NCBI RefSeq assembly: GCF_000166335.1
Contig: NC_014657.1
Location: 1,780,501-1,844,500, forward strand
Source: Caldicellulosiruptor owensensis OL
Lineage (GTDB): Bacteria; Bacillota; Thermoanaerobacteria; Caldicellulosiruptorales; Caldicellulosiruptoraceae
Direction of reading: 5' to 3'
DNA: 64,000 bases
Below are positions 36,985 to 46,655 of this stretch, in pieces; the stretch's first letter is position 1; every line of letters starts with the position of its first letter. A model generated the notes under the pieces. The model worked only from the letters and a program-made list of their open reading frames with translations. It was not told where the DNA came from and ran no database searches. The position numbers and the translations under genes are program-made.

Positions 36985-37635
36985 TTATTCAAAAGTTACG
37001 CGTATTACACCTTCAATCAGATATAAATCTGTTATAAGTTGATTAAGGGTAGCATCTGGTAATACCAGCGCTTTGTAAATAACTTTTTCATTTTCTTCAT
37101 GCACGAATTTAATATCCTTTATTGTCACTGAATGAGCAGTCAAGATGGAATCAATCTTTTGAATAGAACTCCTTAAATTCTGACCTTCAACAGAAATAGT
37201 TCTCAAAATCCCTTTCGAAACAAATCTCACTTCAAATTTTTTGAGAAAAATCAAGGTCAGATACACTGCTGCTGTTGCTAAAAAGGCCCCTTTATAATAC
37301 CCAATTCCAATTGCAAGACCAATACATGCCACAGCCCACAAAGTTGCAGCAGTGGTTAAACCTTTGACTGTAGCACCGTCTTTTATAATTGTTCCTGCAC
37401 CAAGAAAACCAATCCCTGAGATGACCTGAGCACCGAGCCTTGCAACGTCAATATTAGCATGCCCTTTATAATACATAGTGAAAATATATTCCGAGGTCAT
37501 CATAACAAGTGTAGAGCCCACACAGACCAAAATGTGAGTTCTGAAACCTGCTGGTCTGTGGACATTTTCACGTTCAATACCTATAAGCCCACCTGCTAAT
37601 ATTGCAAATATGATTTTTATAATATCCTCTAACAT
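36985..37635 (-). CDS. MgtC/SapB family membrane protein
   Basis: 216 aa, ATG 37635 after GGGAG. Five helices in the first 140 residues with the family core LAGGLIGIERENVHRPAGFR (about residues 14-33), QVISGIGFLGAGTIIKDG (about 90) and TTAATLWAVACIGLAIGIGY (about 115). A soluble ACT-like C-terminal domain follows (FVSKGILRTISVEG to the end). Members of this family have been linked to Mg2+ limitation and to modulation of membrane ATPases; the exact role here is not visible. It is probably a single-gene unit. Confidence 0.92.
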   Translation of the reverse strand: MLEDIIKIIFAILAGGLIGIERENVHRPAGFRTHILVCVGSTLVMMTSEYIFTMYYKGHANIDVARLGAQVISGIGFLGAGTIIKDGATVKGLTTAATLWAVACIGLAIGIGYYKGAFLATAAVYLTLIFLKKFEVRFVSKGILRTISVEGQNLRSSIQKIDSILTAHSVTIKDIKFVHEENEKVIYKALVLPDATLNQLITDLYLIEGVIRVTFE

Positions 37636-37701
37636 TTAAACTCCCTCAAATTTTAAAAAAGAGTATATTAAATTATATACTACATATCCTATCAAAATAA
37701 A

Positions 37702-37737
37702 AGAGGCTGCTATCCTTTTTAGTATAAAGCAGCCCCT
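37702..37737 (-). terminator. Hairpin terminator overlapping the end of the truncated sensor gene
   Basis: AGAGGCTGCT/AGCAGCCCCT (one mismatch) around a 16 nt loop, followed by TTTTATTTTG on the minus strand. The stop of the truncated sensor gene (37719) falls inside the hairpin loop, so the coding sequence was joined to a pre-existing terminator. Confidence 0.7.
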
Positions 37738-38201
37738 TTTAAAGAGTGGATAAACCATCTTTGCTTTTTGATATAGTTATCTACCTTTACAAACTCTCCA
37801 GTGTCAAGTAATGTTGGATTGAAAGTATAGACTTTTATGAGATGAATATTCTTATTATAAATGGAAAGCAAGTTCGAAAACTCTTTATACGATGTATAAT
37901 CTTCATATAACTTTGAAACATCACTGTACTCAGTAGAAAGTATGTCTGAAAGCTTTTTGTCAAGATAAAGCTTATTTGAAATATATACAGCATTTTGCAA
38001 AACATCTGAAAGACTTTTCTTCACGTCCTGAACATTTCTTTTTGTATTATTTATAGCATTTTCAAGTGTTATAGCATGAAGATTTAAAAAAAGAATAATC
38101 CCCAAAACAATCTGGGGAATAAAAGCTGATATGAGAAATGCTAATATGAACTTCTTCCGCATTTCAAGGTTTGTCAGCAACATTTTCATATTTTTCACCA
38201 C
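37719..38201 (-). pseudogene. Truncated membrane sensor (N-terminal part of a YesM-type kinase or AraC sensor)
   Basis: 160 aa. A basic start and one clear helix (about residues 16-42, FILAFLISAFIPQIVLGIIL) are followed by a predicted extracytoplasmic helical segment (AINNTKRNVQDVKKSLSDVL) like the sensing region of YesM-type histidine kinases. The family continues with a second helix, HAMP and kinase domains, all missing. The frame simply runs into a terminator hairpin after SLKGAALY. I read it as the remains of a sensor gene fused by deletion to a downstream terminator. It lies after the GH31 gene, where a sugar-sensing kinase would make sense. Confidence 0.7.
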
Positions 38202-38259
38202 ATGGCAGTTAACTATATTTTTATTTTAACTTAAAAATTTTTACATAAGCAGTAAAAAA

Positions 38260-40578
38260 TCAAATCACTTTCAATACAGTTGTGTCAGCATATACATTTA
38301 CCCTGCTGCCTTTCCTATCGGCCTCTACACTTGCCCCTGATAAAGCTTCTATCTTTAGAGAATCAAAATACAAACTCCATGGTTTTTTCGTATCCTTTAT
38401 CTTTGTCACATAAATAACATCTTTATCCCTTCTCACTTCAATTTCAACTTCTGCCTTACCTTCTGTATTTCTTACCTGAGATTTCACAGTTTCCCCACTA
38501 TCAATATGATAAACATTGAACACCACATTATCAGCATAATCATAATCTGGCCTTGTATCTACACTTCCCATAGGGATTATAGTATTTGGCCTTGCTAAAA
38601 GTGGAAGGCTAAAATAGCCATGTTTTTCTTTTCTCCACTTGCCACCTTCAATTTTCTCACCTGTCAGAATATTTGTCCAAATCCCTTCTGGCACATAATA
38701 CTCAACATATCCATCTTCTGAAAATACAGGTGCAACCAAAAGACTTTCTCCAAGCATATATTGCCTGTCAAGATAAAGACAAGCAGGATCGTTCGGAAAC
38801 TCTAAGACCATTGGTCTTAAAACTGGAATTCCTCTTTCTGTTGCCTGTACAGCAGTTGAAAAAATGTATGGCATAAGCCTGCATTTTAACTTTGTAAAAA
38901 ACCTAAGTACATCAACTGCCTCTTCGTCATAAAGCCAGGGAACTTTATAGGCAGAATTCCCATGAAGTCTGCTATGGGAAGACAAAAGCCCAAATGCAAC
39001 CCATCTTTTATAAAGGTCTGGAGTTGCTGTACTCTCAAAACCTGCTATATCATGACTCCAAAAACCAAATCCGCAAAGTGAAAGCGAAAGACCACCTCTT
39101 AGTGTCTCTGCCATTGACTCATATGAAGCCAAACAATCTCCGCCCCAGTGTACAGGGAATTTTTGACTTCCAGCTGTTGCAGACCTCGCAAAGACAACTG
39201 CATTTCCTTTGCCAAGCGCTTCTTCCAATGTTTCATATACCGTCTTGTTGTAAAGATAAGTGTAATAATTGTGCATCTTTTCAGGGTCTGAGCCATCAAA
39301 ATATACAACATCTGTCGGAATTCGTTCGCCAAAATCTGTTTTAAAACAGTCAATTCCCATTTTAATTAGCTCCTTGAGCTTTTCTGCATACCACTTACAA
39401 GCCTCAGGATTTGTAAAATCAACAATTGCCATACCAGGTTGCCAATCATCTGTCTGCCAGATATCGCCATTAGGCTTTTTTAAAAAATATCCTTTTTCCT
39501 TTCCCTCATCAAAGAGTTTCGAAAGCTGAGACACATAAGGATTTATCCAAACACAAATTTTAATTCCTTTTTCTTTTAAACCATTTAGCATCTTGAAAGG
39601 TTCTGGAAAGACCTTTTTATCCCATTCAAAGTCAACCCAGTGCATTTCTTCCATCCAGAAACAGTCAAAATGAAATACATGAAGAGGAATATCTCTTTCA
39701 ATCATTCCATCTATAAAGCTTGTAACTGTCTTTTCATCATAATTCGTGATAAAAGAGGTTGTAAGCCACAGTCCGAAAGACCATGCGGGTGGAAGTTGCG
39801 GTCGACCTGTGAGTTTTGTATAATTTTCTAAAACATTTTTCATGTTACTACCACCAATTATGAAATATTCTAAATATTCACCTTCCACAGAAAACTGAAC
39901 CCTCTCGACATTCTCAGATGCAATCTCAAATGACACCCGCCCGGGGTCATTTACAAAAACTCCATAACCACGGTTTGTGATGTAAAAAGGAATGTTCTTG
40001 TAAGCCTTCTCAGAAATGGTTCCACCATCTTCATTCCAAATATCAACCGTCTGCCCATTCTTAACAAAAGAGGTAAACCTCTCACCCAGCCCATAAACAC
40101 ACTCGCCAACACTCAAAGAAAGCTGTTCCCTCATGTAAGTAGTATTATCAGGCATGATTGCATAACCAAGATACTTATAACTATTTTTTGTTAGATATTT
40201 ATCTCCGTAGTAATATGTTACCCCCCATTCACCTTTTTTGTTAATGGTAGCTTTGAGCTTTCCGCTTGTTATTACTATATTATCTGAAAAATCTTCTATC
40301 AAAGGACAATATCCTTCTTCTTTATAAAATTCAAAATATGGCTTTTTATCTTTTTGACCCTTGTAGTGCCAAATTTGAACTCTTATAACATTATCAAAAG
40401 GAGAAGAAAAACGTAGAGTAAAAACAGGACCTTGTAAGGTTTGTCCTCTGCTGGTGATAAGTTGAGCTGGCGCGTACACTGTAATAAATTCTTTTGTAAT
40501 TTCATAATCATATACGTGAGCTGGATGATACAATTTTATCCCTTCTTTAACACGCCAAAAACCTTCTGTAAATTTCAT
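38260..40578 (-). CDS. yicI: Alpha-xylosidase (GH31)
   Basis: 772 aa. GH31 enzyme of the YicI type that removes terminal alpha-xylose, as in xyloglucan oligosaccharides. MKFTEGFWRVKEGIKLYHPA is the typical beginning of this branch. The catalytic nucleophile Asp is in CFKTDFGERIPTDVVYFDG (about residues 415-433) and the acid/base region is FARSATAGSQKFPVHWGGD (about 466-484). N- and C-terminal beta-sandwich domains flank the barrel. There is no signal peptide, so it acts inside the cell on imported oligosaccharides. It is preceded on the same strand by an AraC regulator (40800-41660), which probably controls it. Confidence 0.93.
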   Translation of the reverse strand: MKFTEGFWRVKEGIKLYHPAHVYDYEITKEFITVYAPAQLITSRGQTLQGPVFTLRFSSPFDNVIRVQIWHYKGQKDKKPYFEFYKEEGYCPLIEDFSDNIVITSGKLKATINKKGEWGVTYYYGDKYLTKNSYKYLGYAIMPDNTTYMREQLSLSVGECVYGLGERFTSFVKNGQTVDIWNEDGGTISEKAYKNIPFYITNRGYGVFVNDPGRVSFEIASENVERVQFSVEGEYLEYFIIGGSNMKNVLENYTKLTGRPQLPPAWSFGLWLTTSFITNYDEKTVTSFIDGMIERDIPLHVFHFDCFWMEEMHWVDFEWDKKVFPEPFKMLNGLKEKGIKICVWINPYVSQLSKLFDEGKEKGYFLKKPNGDIWQTDDWQPGMAIVDFTNPEACKWYAEKLKELIKMGIDCFKTDFGERIPTDVVYFDGSDPEKMHNYYTYLYNKTVYETLEEALGKGNAVVFARSATAGSQKFPVHWGGDCLASYESMAETLRGGLSLSLCGFGFWSHDIAGFESTATPDLYKRWVAFGLLSSHSRLHGNSAYKVPWLYDEEAVDVLRFFTKLKCRLMPYIFSTAVQATERGIPVLRPMVLEFPNDPACLYLDRQYMLGESLLVAPVFSEDGYVEYYVPEGIWTNILTGEKIEGGKWRKEKHGYFSLPLLARPNTIIPMGSVDTRPDYDYADNVVFNVYHIDSGETVKSQVRNTEGKAEVEIEVRRDKDVIYVTKIKDTKKPWSLYFDSLKIEALSGASVEADRKGSRVNVYADTTVLKVI

Positions 40579-40799
40579 TTAAACAGTCCACCTTCCTCAG
40601 TGTTATTTTAAAAAGGAGTGGAAACAATCAAGTAATTATTATACATGTCCTTATCTATTATTTCTCATACTCTTTTGCAAAAAAGTATAAATACCTTGCT
40701 TTGAGCAATCGAGAAAGTTAGACTTCAATTTTCAAAAAGTTATTTTGTTAAAAATGGGGATTGTGGCTATTTATGATAAGCGAAAAAGAAAACAGAATA

Positions 40800-41660
40800 T
40801 CAATTCAATATATTTTTTTTGTATTTGAATGGAGTAACACCCACATACTCTTTAAACACTTTTATAAAGTAACTCACACTGTTAAAACCCACTTCAAAAG
40901 CAATTTCAGAAATACTCATGTTTGTGTTTTTGATAAGCTCTATTGCTTTTTCAACCCTGAATTTGTTTATGTAATCAACTGGTGTGAGATGAGTAATCTC
41001 CTTAAAAAGACGACAAAAATAGAATTTGCTCAGGTTTGCAACTTTTGCAAGCAAATCAATATCAAGTTCAGATGAATAGTTAGAATTGATATAATCAAGT
41101 GCGGATTTTATTTTTTCAAGTTTCAAATCAAGCTCTCTGTCTGTACTATCGACTGTTATATATCCCTTATTAAAAAGTTGATAAAATATAACAAATAAAT
41201 AGCCCTTAACCAAAAGCTCATAACCTTTCGGCTTTTCTTTCCACACTGTTATTATTCTCGAAATTAGCTCTTCAACACAACCATCCTCAAAATTATTTCG
41301 AACAAGCACTTTTCTTTCTAAAATAGACTGCAAGTATTTGCTTTTACACATATCCGGACCTTCAGAAAAGAGCATATTTAAACTGAACACAATAGCATAA
41401 GGTTCAGGATTACTTTCTGCTTTTCCACCGTGAATTGAACCACAGTTTACAAATAAAAACTGTTTTGGTCCTAAAAAATATTCTTTACCATCAATTCTAA
41501 AACTTGCTGTACCATTTTCAAGATAGATTATCTCAAATTCTTCATGCCAGTGAGGAAGAAGAGTATTGTTCTCATGAACAAATATTTTATCATACACATT
41601 TATAGGAAAGACCACACTGCCATGCTGAACCTTTTCTTTGAGTCTCAGCCTTTCATCCAT
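40800..41660 (-). CDS. AraC-family transcriptional regulator (cupin plus two HTH)
   Basis: 286 aa. The N-terminal cupin sugar-sensing domain has HWHEEFEIIYLENGTASFRI (about residues 37-56) and FVNCGSIHGGKAESNP (about 72). The C-terminal 100 residues hold two helix-turn-helix motifs (IDLLAKVANLSKFYFCRLFK; ISEIAFEVGFNSVSYFIKVF) and the conserved YVGVTPFKYKK ending. It is probably an activator that responds to a sugar. It lies 220 bp upstream of the GH31 gene in the same direction; the gap holds the likely target promoter. Confidence 0.92.
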   Translation of the reverse strand: MDERLRLKEKVQHGSVVFPINVYDKIFVHENNTLLPHWHEEFEIIYLENGTASFRIDGKEYFLGPKQFLFVNCGSIHGGKAESNPEPYAIVFSLNMLFSEGPDMCKSKYLQSILERKVLVRNNFEDGCVEELISRIITVWKEKPKGYELLVKGYLFVIFYQLFNKGYITVDSTDRELDLKLEKIKSALDYINSNYSSELDIDLLAKVANLSKFYFCRLFKEITHLTPVDYINKFRVEKAIELIKNTNMSISEIAFEVGFNSVSYFIKVFKEYVGVTPFKYKKNILN

Positions 41661-41743
41661 TGCAATTTCACCACTTTAATTGTATGTTCTTAACAAAAAA
41701 TAATACACAATTATAAATAAATTTTACCATAACCTAAAAAAAT

Positions 41744-41782
41744 AAAAAGCTGCCGCATATTTTAGATTGCAGCAGCTTTTTA
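41744..41782 (-). terminator. Rho-independent terminator after the transketolase genes
   Basis: AAAAGCTGC/GCAGCTTTT-type stem (minus strand AAAAGCTGCTGC...GCGGCAGCTTTTT) followed by ATTTTTTT. It lies about 20 bp past the transketolase C-terminal subunit stop. Confidence 0.85.
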
Positions 41783-41800
41783 TCTATATATGAAAATACT

Positions 41801-42742
41801 TTATTTTTTCATCTTCATAACCTCTTTAGCTTTATTTACAATCTCTTCTGCTGTGAGCTTGTAGTATTTGAGAACATCTTCAGGCTTTCCTGATCTTCCA
41901 AACTCATCATTTACACCAACCATTTTTACCGGTACAGGATAGTTTTGAATCAAAACCTCAGAAACAGCACTTCCAAAACCGCCCAAGATATTGTGTTCTT
42001 CAGCTGTGACAATGCAACCAGTCTCTTTTGCTACATCTAAAATCAAATCAACATCAATTGGTTTTATACACGGCATGTCAACAAGATATACCGAAACACC
42101 TTCATCCTGAAGCATTTTTGCTGCCTTTATAGCTTCATGCACCATTAGCCCTGTTGCTAAAATCCCAACATCCGTTCCTTTTTGAAGAACAATGCCTTTG
42201 CCAAGAGTGAGCTTTAGCTCTCCTTTTTTGTAAATCTCCTCAACACCAAGTCTACCCAAACGAATATAAACAGGTCCTTCATGCTCAATCGCAAGTCTTA
42301 CACACTCATAAGTTGATGTCGCATCAGCAGGAGAGAGCACTACCATGCCAGGGATTACCCTCATCAATGCTATATCTTCAAGCATCTGATGGGATGCACC
42401 GTCTTCGCCGATTGACACACCTGCATGTGAGGCTCCAATCTTTACATTTAAATGTGGATAACCTATTGAATTTCTCACCTGGTCATAAGCTCTTCCAGCA
42501 GCAAAGACCGCAAATGTACTTGCAAAAGGAATTTTGCCACATGTTGCAAATCCTGCTGCTGTTGCCATGAGGTCCTGTTCTGCAATTCCTATATTGAAAA
42601 ACCTTTCAGGAAACTTTTTCTTGAAAATCTCTGTCCTTGTCGATTTTGAAAGGTCAGCATCAAGGACAACAATGTCTTTGTATACTTCACCAAACTCAGC
42701 CAATGCCTGACCATATGCTTCTCTCGTTGCTATTTTTGCCAT
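41801..42742 (-). CDS. Transketolase, C-terminal subunit
   Basis: 313 aa containing the pyrimidine-binding domain and C-terminal domain of transketolase: REAYGQALAEFGEVYKDIVV at the start, FFNIGIAEQDLMATAAGFAT (about residues 47-66, with the Glu that activates thiamine diphosphate), GVSIGEDGASHQMLEDIALM (about 108), VTAEEHNILGGFGSAVSEVL (about 245). It is the partner of the N-terminal subunit just upstream, 1 bp apart, so the two are co-translated as a split transketolase of the non-oxidative pentose phosphate pathway. Confidence 0.95.
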   Translation of the reverse strand: MAKIATREAYGQALAEFGEVYKDIVVLDADLSKSTRTEIFKKKFPERFFNIGIAEQDLMATAAGFATCGKIPFASTFAVFAAGRAYDQVRNSIGYPHLNVKIGASHAGVSIGEDGASHQMLEDIALMRVIPGMVVLSPADATSTYECVRLAIEHEGPVYIRLGRLGVEEIYKKGELKLTLGKGIVLQKGTDVGILATGLMVHEAIKAAKMLQDEGVSVYLVDMPCIKPIDVDLILDVAKETGCIVTAEEHNILGGFGSAVSEVLIQNYPVPVKMVGVNDEFGRSGKPEDVLKYYKLTAEEIVNKAKEVMKMKK

Positions 42743-42743
42743 C

Positions 42744-43592
42744 TTATCCTTGCACCTCCAAACTTTCTAACTGCTTTTGCAACTCTTCAAGAGCTTTTTG
42801 CGCCTGCTCTTTATTTGGTGCTGTTCCATGCCAGCCAGCCTCGTTTTCCATAAAAGATACACCTTTGCCTTTTACAGTCTCAGCAATTATGATTGTTGGC
42901 TTTCCTTTTATTGTTTTTGCTTCAGCAACTGCTTTCTCAATCTGGTTAAAATCATGACCATCAATTTTTATCACATGCCAGCCAAATGCTTTGAACTTTT
43001 CATCAACGGGTTCAGGTGACATAACCTCTGTAATTTTACCATCTATTTGAAGTCCGTTGTGATCTAAAAAGGCTGTAAGATTATCAAGTTTGTAATGTGC
43101 AGCTGTCATAGCAGCTTCCCAAATTTGACCTTCCTGAATCTCACCATCACCAAGTAAAACATAAACTCTATAACTTTTTCCATCTAATTTTCCAGCTAAT
43201 GCCATACCATTTGCAACAGACAAACCTTGCCCAAGCGACCCTGTTGACATCTCAACTCCAGGTACTTTTTTCATATCAGGATGACCCTGTAAATTTGAAT
43301 GAATTTGCCTGAAGCCTGTAAGCTCATCTTTGCTGATGAAACCCTTTTCAGCCAAAACTGCATACAAAAGAGGCGATGCATGTCCTTTGGAAAGAACAAA
43401 TCTGTCTCTGTCTGGGTCTTTTGGATTTTTAGGATCGATATTCATTTCAACAAAGTAAAGATAGGTCAAAATTTCAACGCCAGAGAGTGACCCGCCAGGA
43501 TGCCCAGAACCAGCTGATGCAGTTTGAATAATTATGCTCTTTCTTATTTCAGTTGCTATTTTTTTTAGTTCGAGCTCTTTAGTTTTATCCAT
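42744..43592 (-). CDS. Transketolase, N-terminal subunit
   Basis: 282 aa thiamine-diphosphate-binding domain: [20 protein letters not shown] (about residues 24-43), [20 protein letters not shown] (about 61), [18 protein letters not shown] (about 116), the ThDP motif [20 protein letters not shown] (about 144-163) and [12 protein letters not shown]. Length fits the split form. Together with the 41801-42742 subunit it forms the complete enzyme, moving two-carbon units between sugar phosphates. A pentose-fed metabolism is consistent with the neighbouring xylosidase. Confidence 0.95.
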   Translation of the reverse strand: MDKTKELELKKIATEIRKSIIIQTASAGSGHPGGSLSGVEILTYLYFVEMNIDPKNPKDPDRDRFVLSKGHASPLLYAVLAEKGFISKDELTGFRQIHSNLQGHPDMKKVPGVEMSTGSLGQGLSVANGMALAGKLDGKSYRVYVLLGDGEIQEGQIWEAAMTAAHYKLDNLTAFLDHNGLQIDGKITEVMSPEPVDEKFKAFGWHVIKIDGHDFNQIEKAVAEAKTIKGKPTIIIAETVKGKGVSFMENEAGWHGTAPNKEQAQKALEELQKQLESLEVQG

Positions 43593-43699
43593 TTTGTACT
43601 TCTAACCTCCTTTATAAAATACAATTTTTGGATTGTCGCCTACCAGTTAACTCATGGCTGATTTCTTTTTTTATATTATACCATTAAACTATTTTTTGC

Positions 43700-44551
43700 T
43701 CAAACAGAAAAACCTTCACCTAAAACTTCACGAACATCTGTTAAAATAACAAAAGCTCTTTGGTCAATACTTTTGACAAGGTTTTTGACACGGCTGACCT
43801 CATGCCTCTTTACCACACACAGCAAAACATTTTTTTCTGTTTTTGTCCACATACCAACACCGTGAAGACCTGTAACTCCTCTGTCAAGCTCTTTTAAAAT
43901 CTTTTCAGCAATTATGTCAGATTTATCAGAGATTATTATGAGTGCCTTTGCAAAATTGACACCTTCCAGTATTGCATCAATAAGTTTTGAACATGCAAAG
44001 AGGGTCAAAACTGCCCAAAGTCCAAGTTCGTAATTTTTAAACACAACTGATGCAAGCACAATGACCGCAACATCAAGTCCTAAAAGGATTTGACCCACAG
44101 AGATAAATGAAATATATTTATGTATAATCTTTGCAAGCATCTCTGTTCCGCCGGTTGTTGCACCAAAAAGAAGAACTATAGCAAGACCAATCCCCATCAA
44201 AGCACCGCCAAATAACGATGCTAAAAGTTTATCATATGTTACACATTGAACAAATGTTGTAATATCTGTTAGTACTGAAAGTATAACAGTTCCATAAACG
44301 CTTTTTACACCAAAATCTACACCAATAGTTCTAACCCCAAGAATAAATGCAGGAATGTTTAATGCAAGCATTGTCATACCAACAGGAAGCTTGTAGTGTG
44401 AAACATAATATACAACTGTTGCAATACCCGAAAAACCACCAGCTGCAATCTTATTTGGAACAAGAAAAAGATTCAGCGACAGTGCAACCAAAAGCGAACC
44501 AAAAGTTATTGCAGCATATTCGTATGTTACCCTGAAAATTTTTTTTAGCAT
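43700..44551 (-). CDS. YitT family membrane protein (DUF161 plus DUF2179)
   Basis: 283 aa. Six helices in the first 200 residues with the repeated core LFLVPNKIAAGGFSGIATVV (about 28-47) and LLFGATTGGTEMLAKIIHKY (about 126). The C-terminal DUF2179 domain begins FAKALIIISDKSDIIAEKIL (about 197) and includes RGVTGLHGVGMWTKTEKNVL. Function of the family is unknown, with transport suggested. Its ATG follows the stop of the CsaB-WecG gene directly (TAG-ATG), with AGGAAG inside that gene, so translation is coupled. Confidence 0.9.
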   Translation of the reverse strand: MLKKIFRVTYEYAAITFGSLLVALSLNLFLVPNKIAAGGFSGIATVVYYVSHYKLPVGMTMLALNIPAFILGVRTIGVDFGVKSVYGTVILSVLTDITTFVQCVTYDKLLASLFGGALMGIGLAIVLLFGATTGGTEMLAKIIHKYISFISVGQILLGLDVAVIVLASVVFKNYELGLWAVLTLFACSKLIDAILEGVNFAKALIIISDKSDIIAEKILKELDRGVTGLHGVGMWTKTEKNVLLCVVKRHEVSRVKNLVKSIDQRAFVILTDVREVLGEGFSV

Positions 44552-46390
44552 CTATCTTCCTCCAAATATCCTTGTTTTTAGAACAATAAATACAAATTTA
44601 GGGAGTGCAAGCATTCTTTTAAATCTCCAGGGCTGGGTAATTAACCTATAAAACCATTCAAGCCCAAGTTTTTGGAATGCAACAGGTGCTCTTTTTACCT
44701 CACCTGACAAAACATCAAAACTGCCACCAACACCCATAATAAGCTTACATTTGAGTTTTTTCTTGTTTTTGTATATCCATTCTTCCTGTTTTTTCATACC
44801 CATTGCAACAAATAAAACGTCTGCTTTTGAGGAATTTATAATCTCCACAACCGTATCATTCTCCTCTTCACTAAAATATCCATGATGAACTCCACAAATT
44901 TTTAAATTTTTAAATTGTTTCAACAAATTCTCTTTTGCTTTTTCAGCAACTCCTGGTTTTGCACCAAGCAAGAATACTTTTGTCTTCTTTTCCTCAAGCT
45001 CTGGCATAAGAGACATCATTAGATCAAAACCTGTAACCCTCTCATACAGCTTTTCACCAAAATATTTTGATGCCCAAACAACACCAATACCATCAGGCAC
45101 ATTTAAATCCCCCGAATTTAAAATTTTCCTAAACTTTTCATCCTTTTGGGATAGCATTATCATCTCTACATTGGGCGTAAATACCGCTTTGGGTGAAGAT
45201 GTAGATAAAAAGTCAATGCATTTTTTCTTTGCCTTGTCAAAATTGATACAATCAATCCGTACACCCAAAACATTGATGCTCTTTTTTTTCTTGATTGAAG
45301 CTAAGGCTCCTTTTAAAATCTCAAATGATTTTTCGGCCTTTTGAATCATATTGAGGGTTATCTGTTCGATTTTCTTCTGAATTTTTGTTTCATTAAGCAT
45401 ATACTGAATATTTAAAAGCACATTATTAATATCAAAGCTATCAACATATCCCACTGGTTTTAAACCATATATTTTTAGAAAACTATCAATTTTGGGATCA
45501 TAAGATATCCCAACAAATTTCTTGTTCATTTTGGCTGCGAATATTAGACTGTGAAGACGCATCCCAAGTATTAAATCAAAATAACTAAAAATACCTAAAA
45601 GTTCATGAGGTTGGAAATTTTCTGAAAGAACATATGGTTTATTATTCATTTTTGAAACAATTTCATTTATCTTTATTATGTCCCACTTGCCTTGAAAAGG
45701 AATAAAAACTACATTATATCCTTCATTTTCTATAAGAATGTCTGCAATCTGGGCAATTTTGTCGGTCATATTCTTTTCTTTTTTCCACTTTCTTACTACT
45801 ATTCCTATTGTCTTTTTCCTATAATCTATATCATATATTTGAAGCAGTTTTTCTACTTTCTTTTCGCAGCAAGGATTCAGTAAAAATGCAGGATCTGCTG
45901 ACAAGTCTATTTTGTTTTTAAGCTTCAATCTATGCAAAAGGTCAAAAGAATCATAATCTCTCACTGTAATATAATCTGCAAGTTTGATTATATGCTTGAA
46001 AATCAAGACATTATACCACTTTTTAATCGGTCCTATCCCCTGAGAAAAAATAAAGACCTTCTTCCCAAATAGTTTTGCAACAAAAATCTGAAAGAGGTAG
46101 TAATAAAGACTCCTGTTGCTAGTCTCATTTTGAAAAAGACTTCCTCCTCCAGAAATAAAAATATCACACCTTTTTATTGCTTTTATAACTTTCCAAATCT
46201 TTTTTCTGTTTATAGATTCTACATTGTAAATCTTACTTGTAAGGTGCGGTCTTGATGAAAGAACTACAATATTTAAATCTTCATTTTCTTGCCTCTCATA
46301 TTCTCTCAGCCTATCTATTAAAACCCTTAGTATGGCCTCATCACCAGTATTTAATTGTCCATAGTAGCCTGATACAACAATATTTTTCAT
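44552..46390 (-). CDS. csaB: Fusion of polysaccharide pyruvyl transferase (CsaB) and WecG/TagA glycosyltransferase
   Basis: 612 aa in one undamaged frame. Residues 1 to about 365 are a CsaB-type pyruvyl transferase (VSGYYGQLNTGDEAILRVLI at the start, CDIFISGGGSLFQNETSNRS near 93, LILGMRLHSLIFAAKMNKKF near 285). Residues about 370-610 are a GT26 WecG/TagA/CpsF enzyme (INVLGVRIDCINFDKAKKKC, VFTPNVEMIML, NVPDGIGVVWASKYFG, LFVAMGMKKQEEW, MGVGGSFDVLSGEVKRAP). CsaB adds pyruvate ketals to the secondary wall polymer bound by SLH domains; TagA-type enzymes add an early sugar to a lipid carrier. Usually these are two genes; here the fusion couples both to one protein. Cytosolic, probably membrane-associated. 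Confidence 0.92.
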   Translation of the reverse strand: MKNIVVSGYYGQLNTGDEAILRVLIDRLREYERQENEDLNIVVLSSRPHLTSKIYNVESINRKKIWKVIKAIKRCDIFISGGGSLFQNETSNRSLYYYLFQIFVAKLFGKKVFIFSQGIGPIKKWYNVLIFKHIIKLADYITVRDYDSFDLLHRLKLKNKIDLSADPAFLLNPCCEKKVEKLLQIYDIDYRKKTIGIVVRKWKKEKNMTDKIAQIADILIENEGYNVVFIPFQGKWDIIKINEIVSKMNNKPYVLSENFQPHELLGIFSYFDLILGMRLHSLIFAAKMNKKFVGISYDPKIDSFLKIYGLKPVGYVDSFDINNVLLNIQYMLNETKIQKKIEQITLNMIQKAEKSFEILKGALASIKKKKSINVLGVRIDCINFDKAKKKCIDFLSTSSPKAVFTPNVEMIMLSQKDEKFRKILNSGDLNVPDGIGVVWASKYFGEKLYERVTGFDLMMSLMPELEEKKTKVFLLGAKPGVAEKAKENLLKQFKNLKICGVHHGYFSEEENDTVVEIINSSKADVLFVAMGMKKQEEWIYKNKKKLKCKLIMGVGGSFDVLSGEVKRAPVAFQKLGLEWFYRLITQPWRFKRMLALPKFVFIVLKTRIFGGR

Positions 46391-46493
46391 TCTCTTTTCT
46401 CACCCAAATTTATTATTTTGAATAAACTTAAGTTTCGCTGCAAAAAATAAACCTTGAAACCTGCAAATTCAAACTAAAACGGAGGTATTTAAA

Positions 46494-46652
46494 ATGCCAG
46501 ACAGAATCACATGCAATGTTTCAGACTGCATGTACTGGGACAACAAAAGATGCACCGCCCCATCTATTGAAGTTTCTGTAGATGGTGGTGGGTCCTCTGC
46601 TCAGGGAACAAAAGAAAAAACAAACTGCCACACATATCAGCTCAAAAGATAA
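46494..46652 (+). CDS. DUF1540 small cysteine-rich protein
   Basis: 52 aa: ATG 46494 with GGAGG 8 nt upstream, stop TAA 46650. It reads MPDRITCNVSDCMYWDNKRC and ends KTNCHTYQLKR, with four cysteines in the DUF1540 pattern (C-x4-C-x(2)W...C...C). It probably binds a metal ion. The family is common and abundant in clostridial genomes but its role is unknown. It is convergent with the iron-sulfur protein gene, whose stop lies 4 bp away, and divergent from the CsaB-WecG gene. Confidence 0.88.
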   Translation: MPDRITCNVSDCMYWDNKRCTAPSIEVSVDGGGSSAQGTKEKTNCHTYQLKR

Positions 46653-46655
46653 TAT

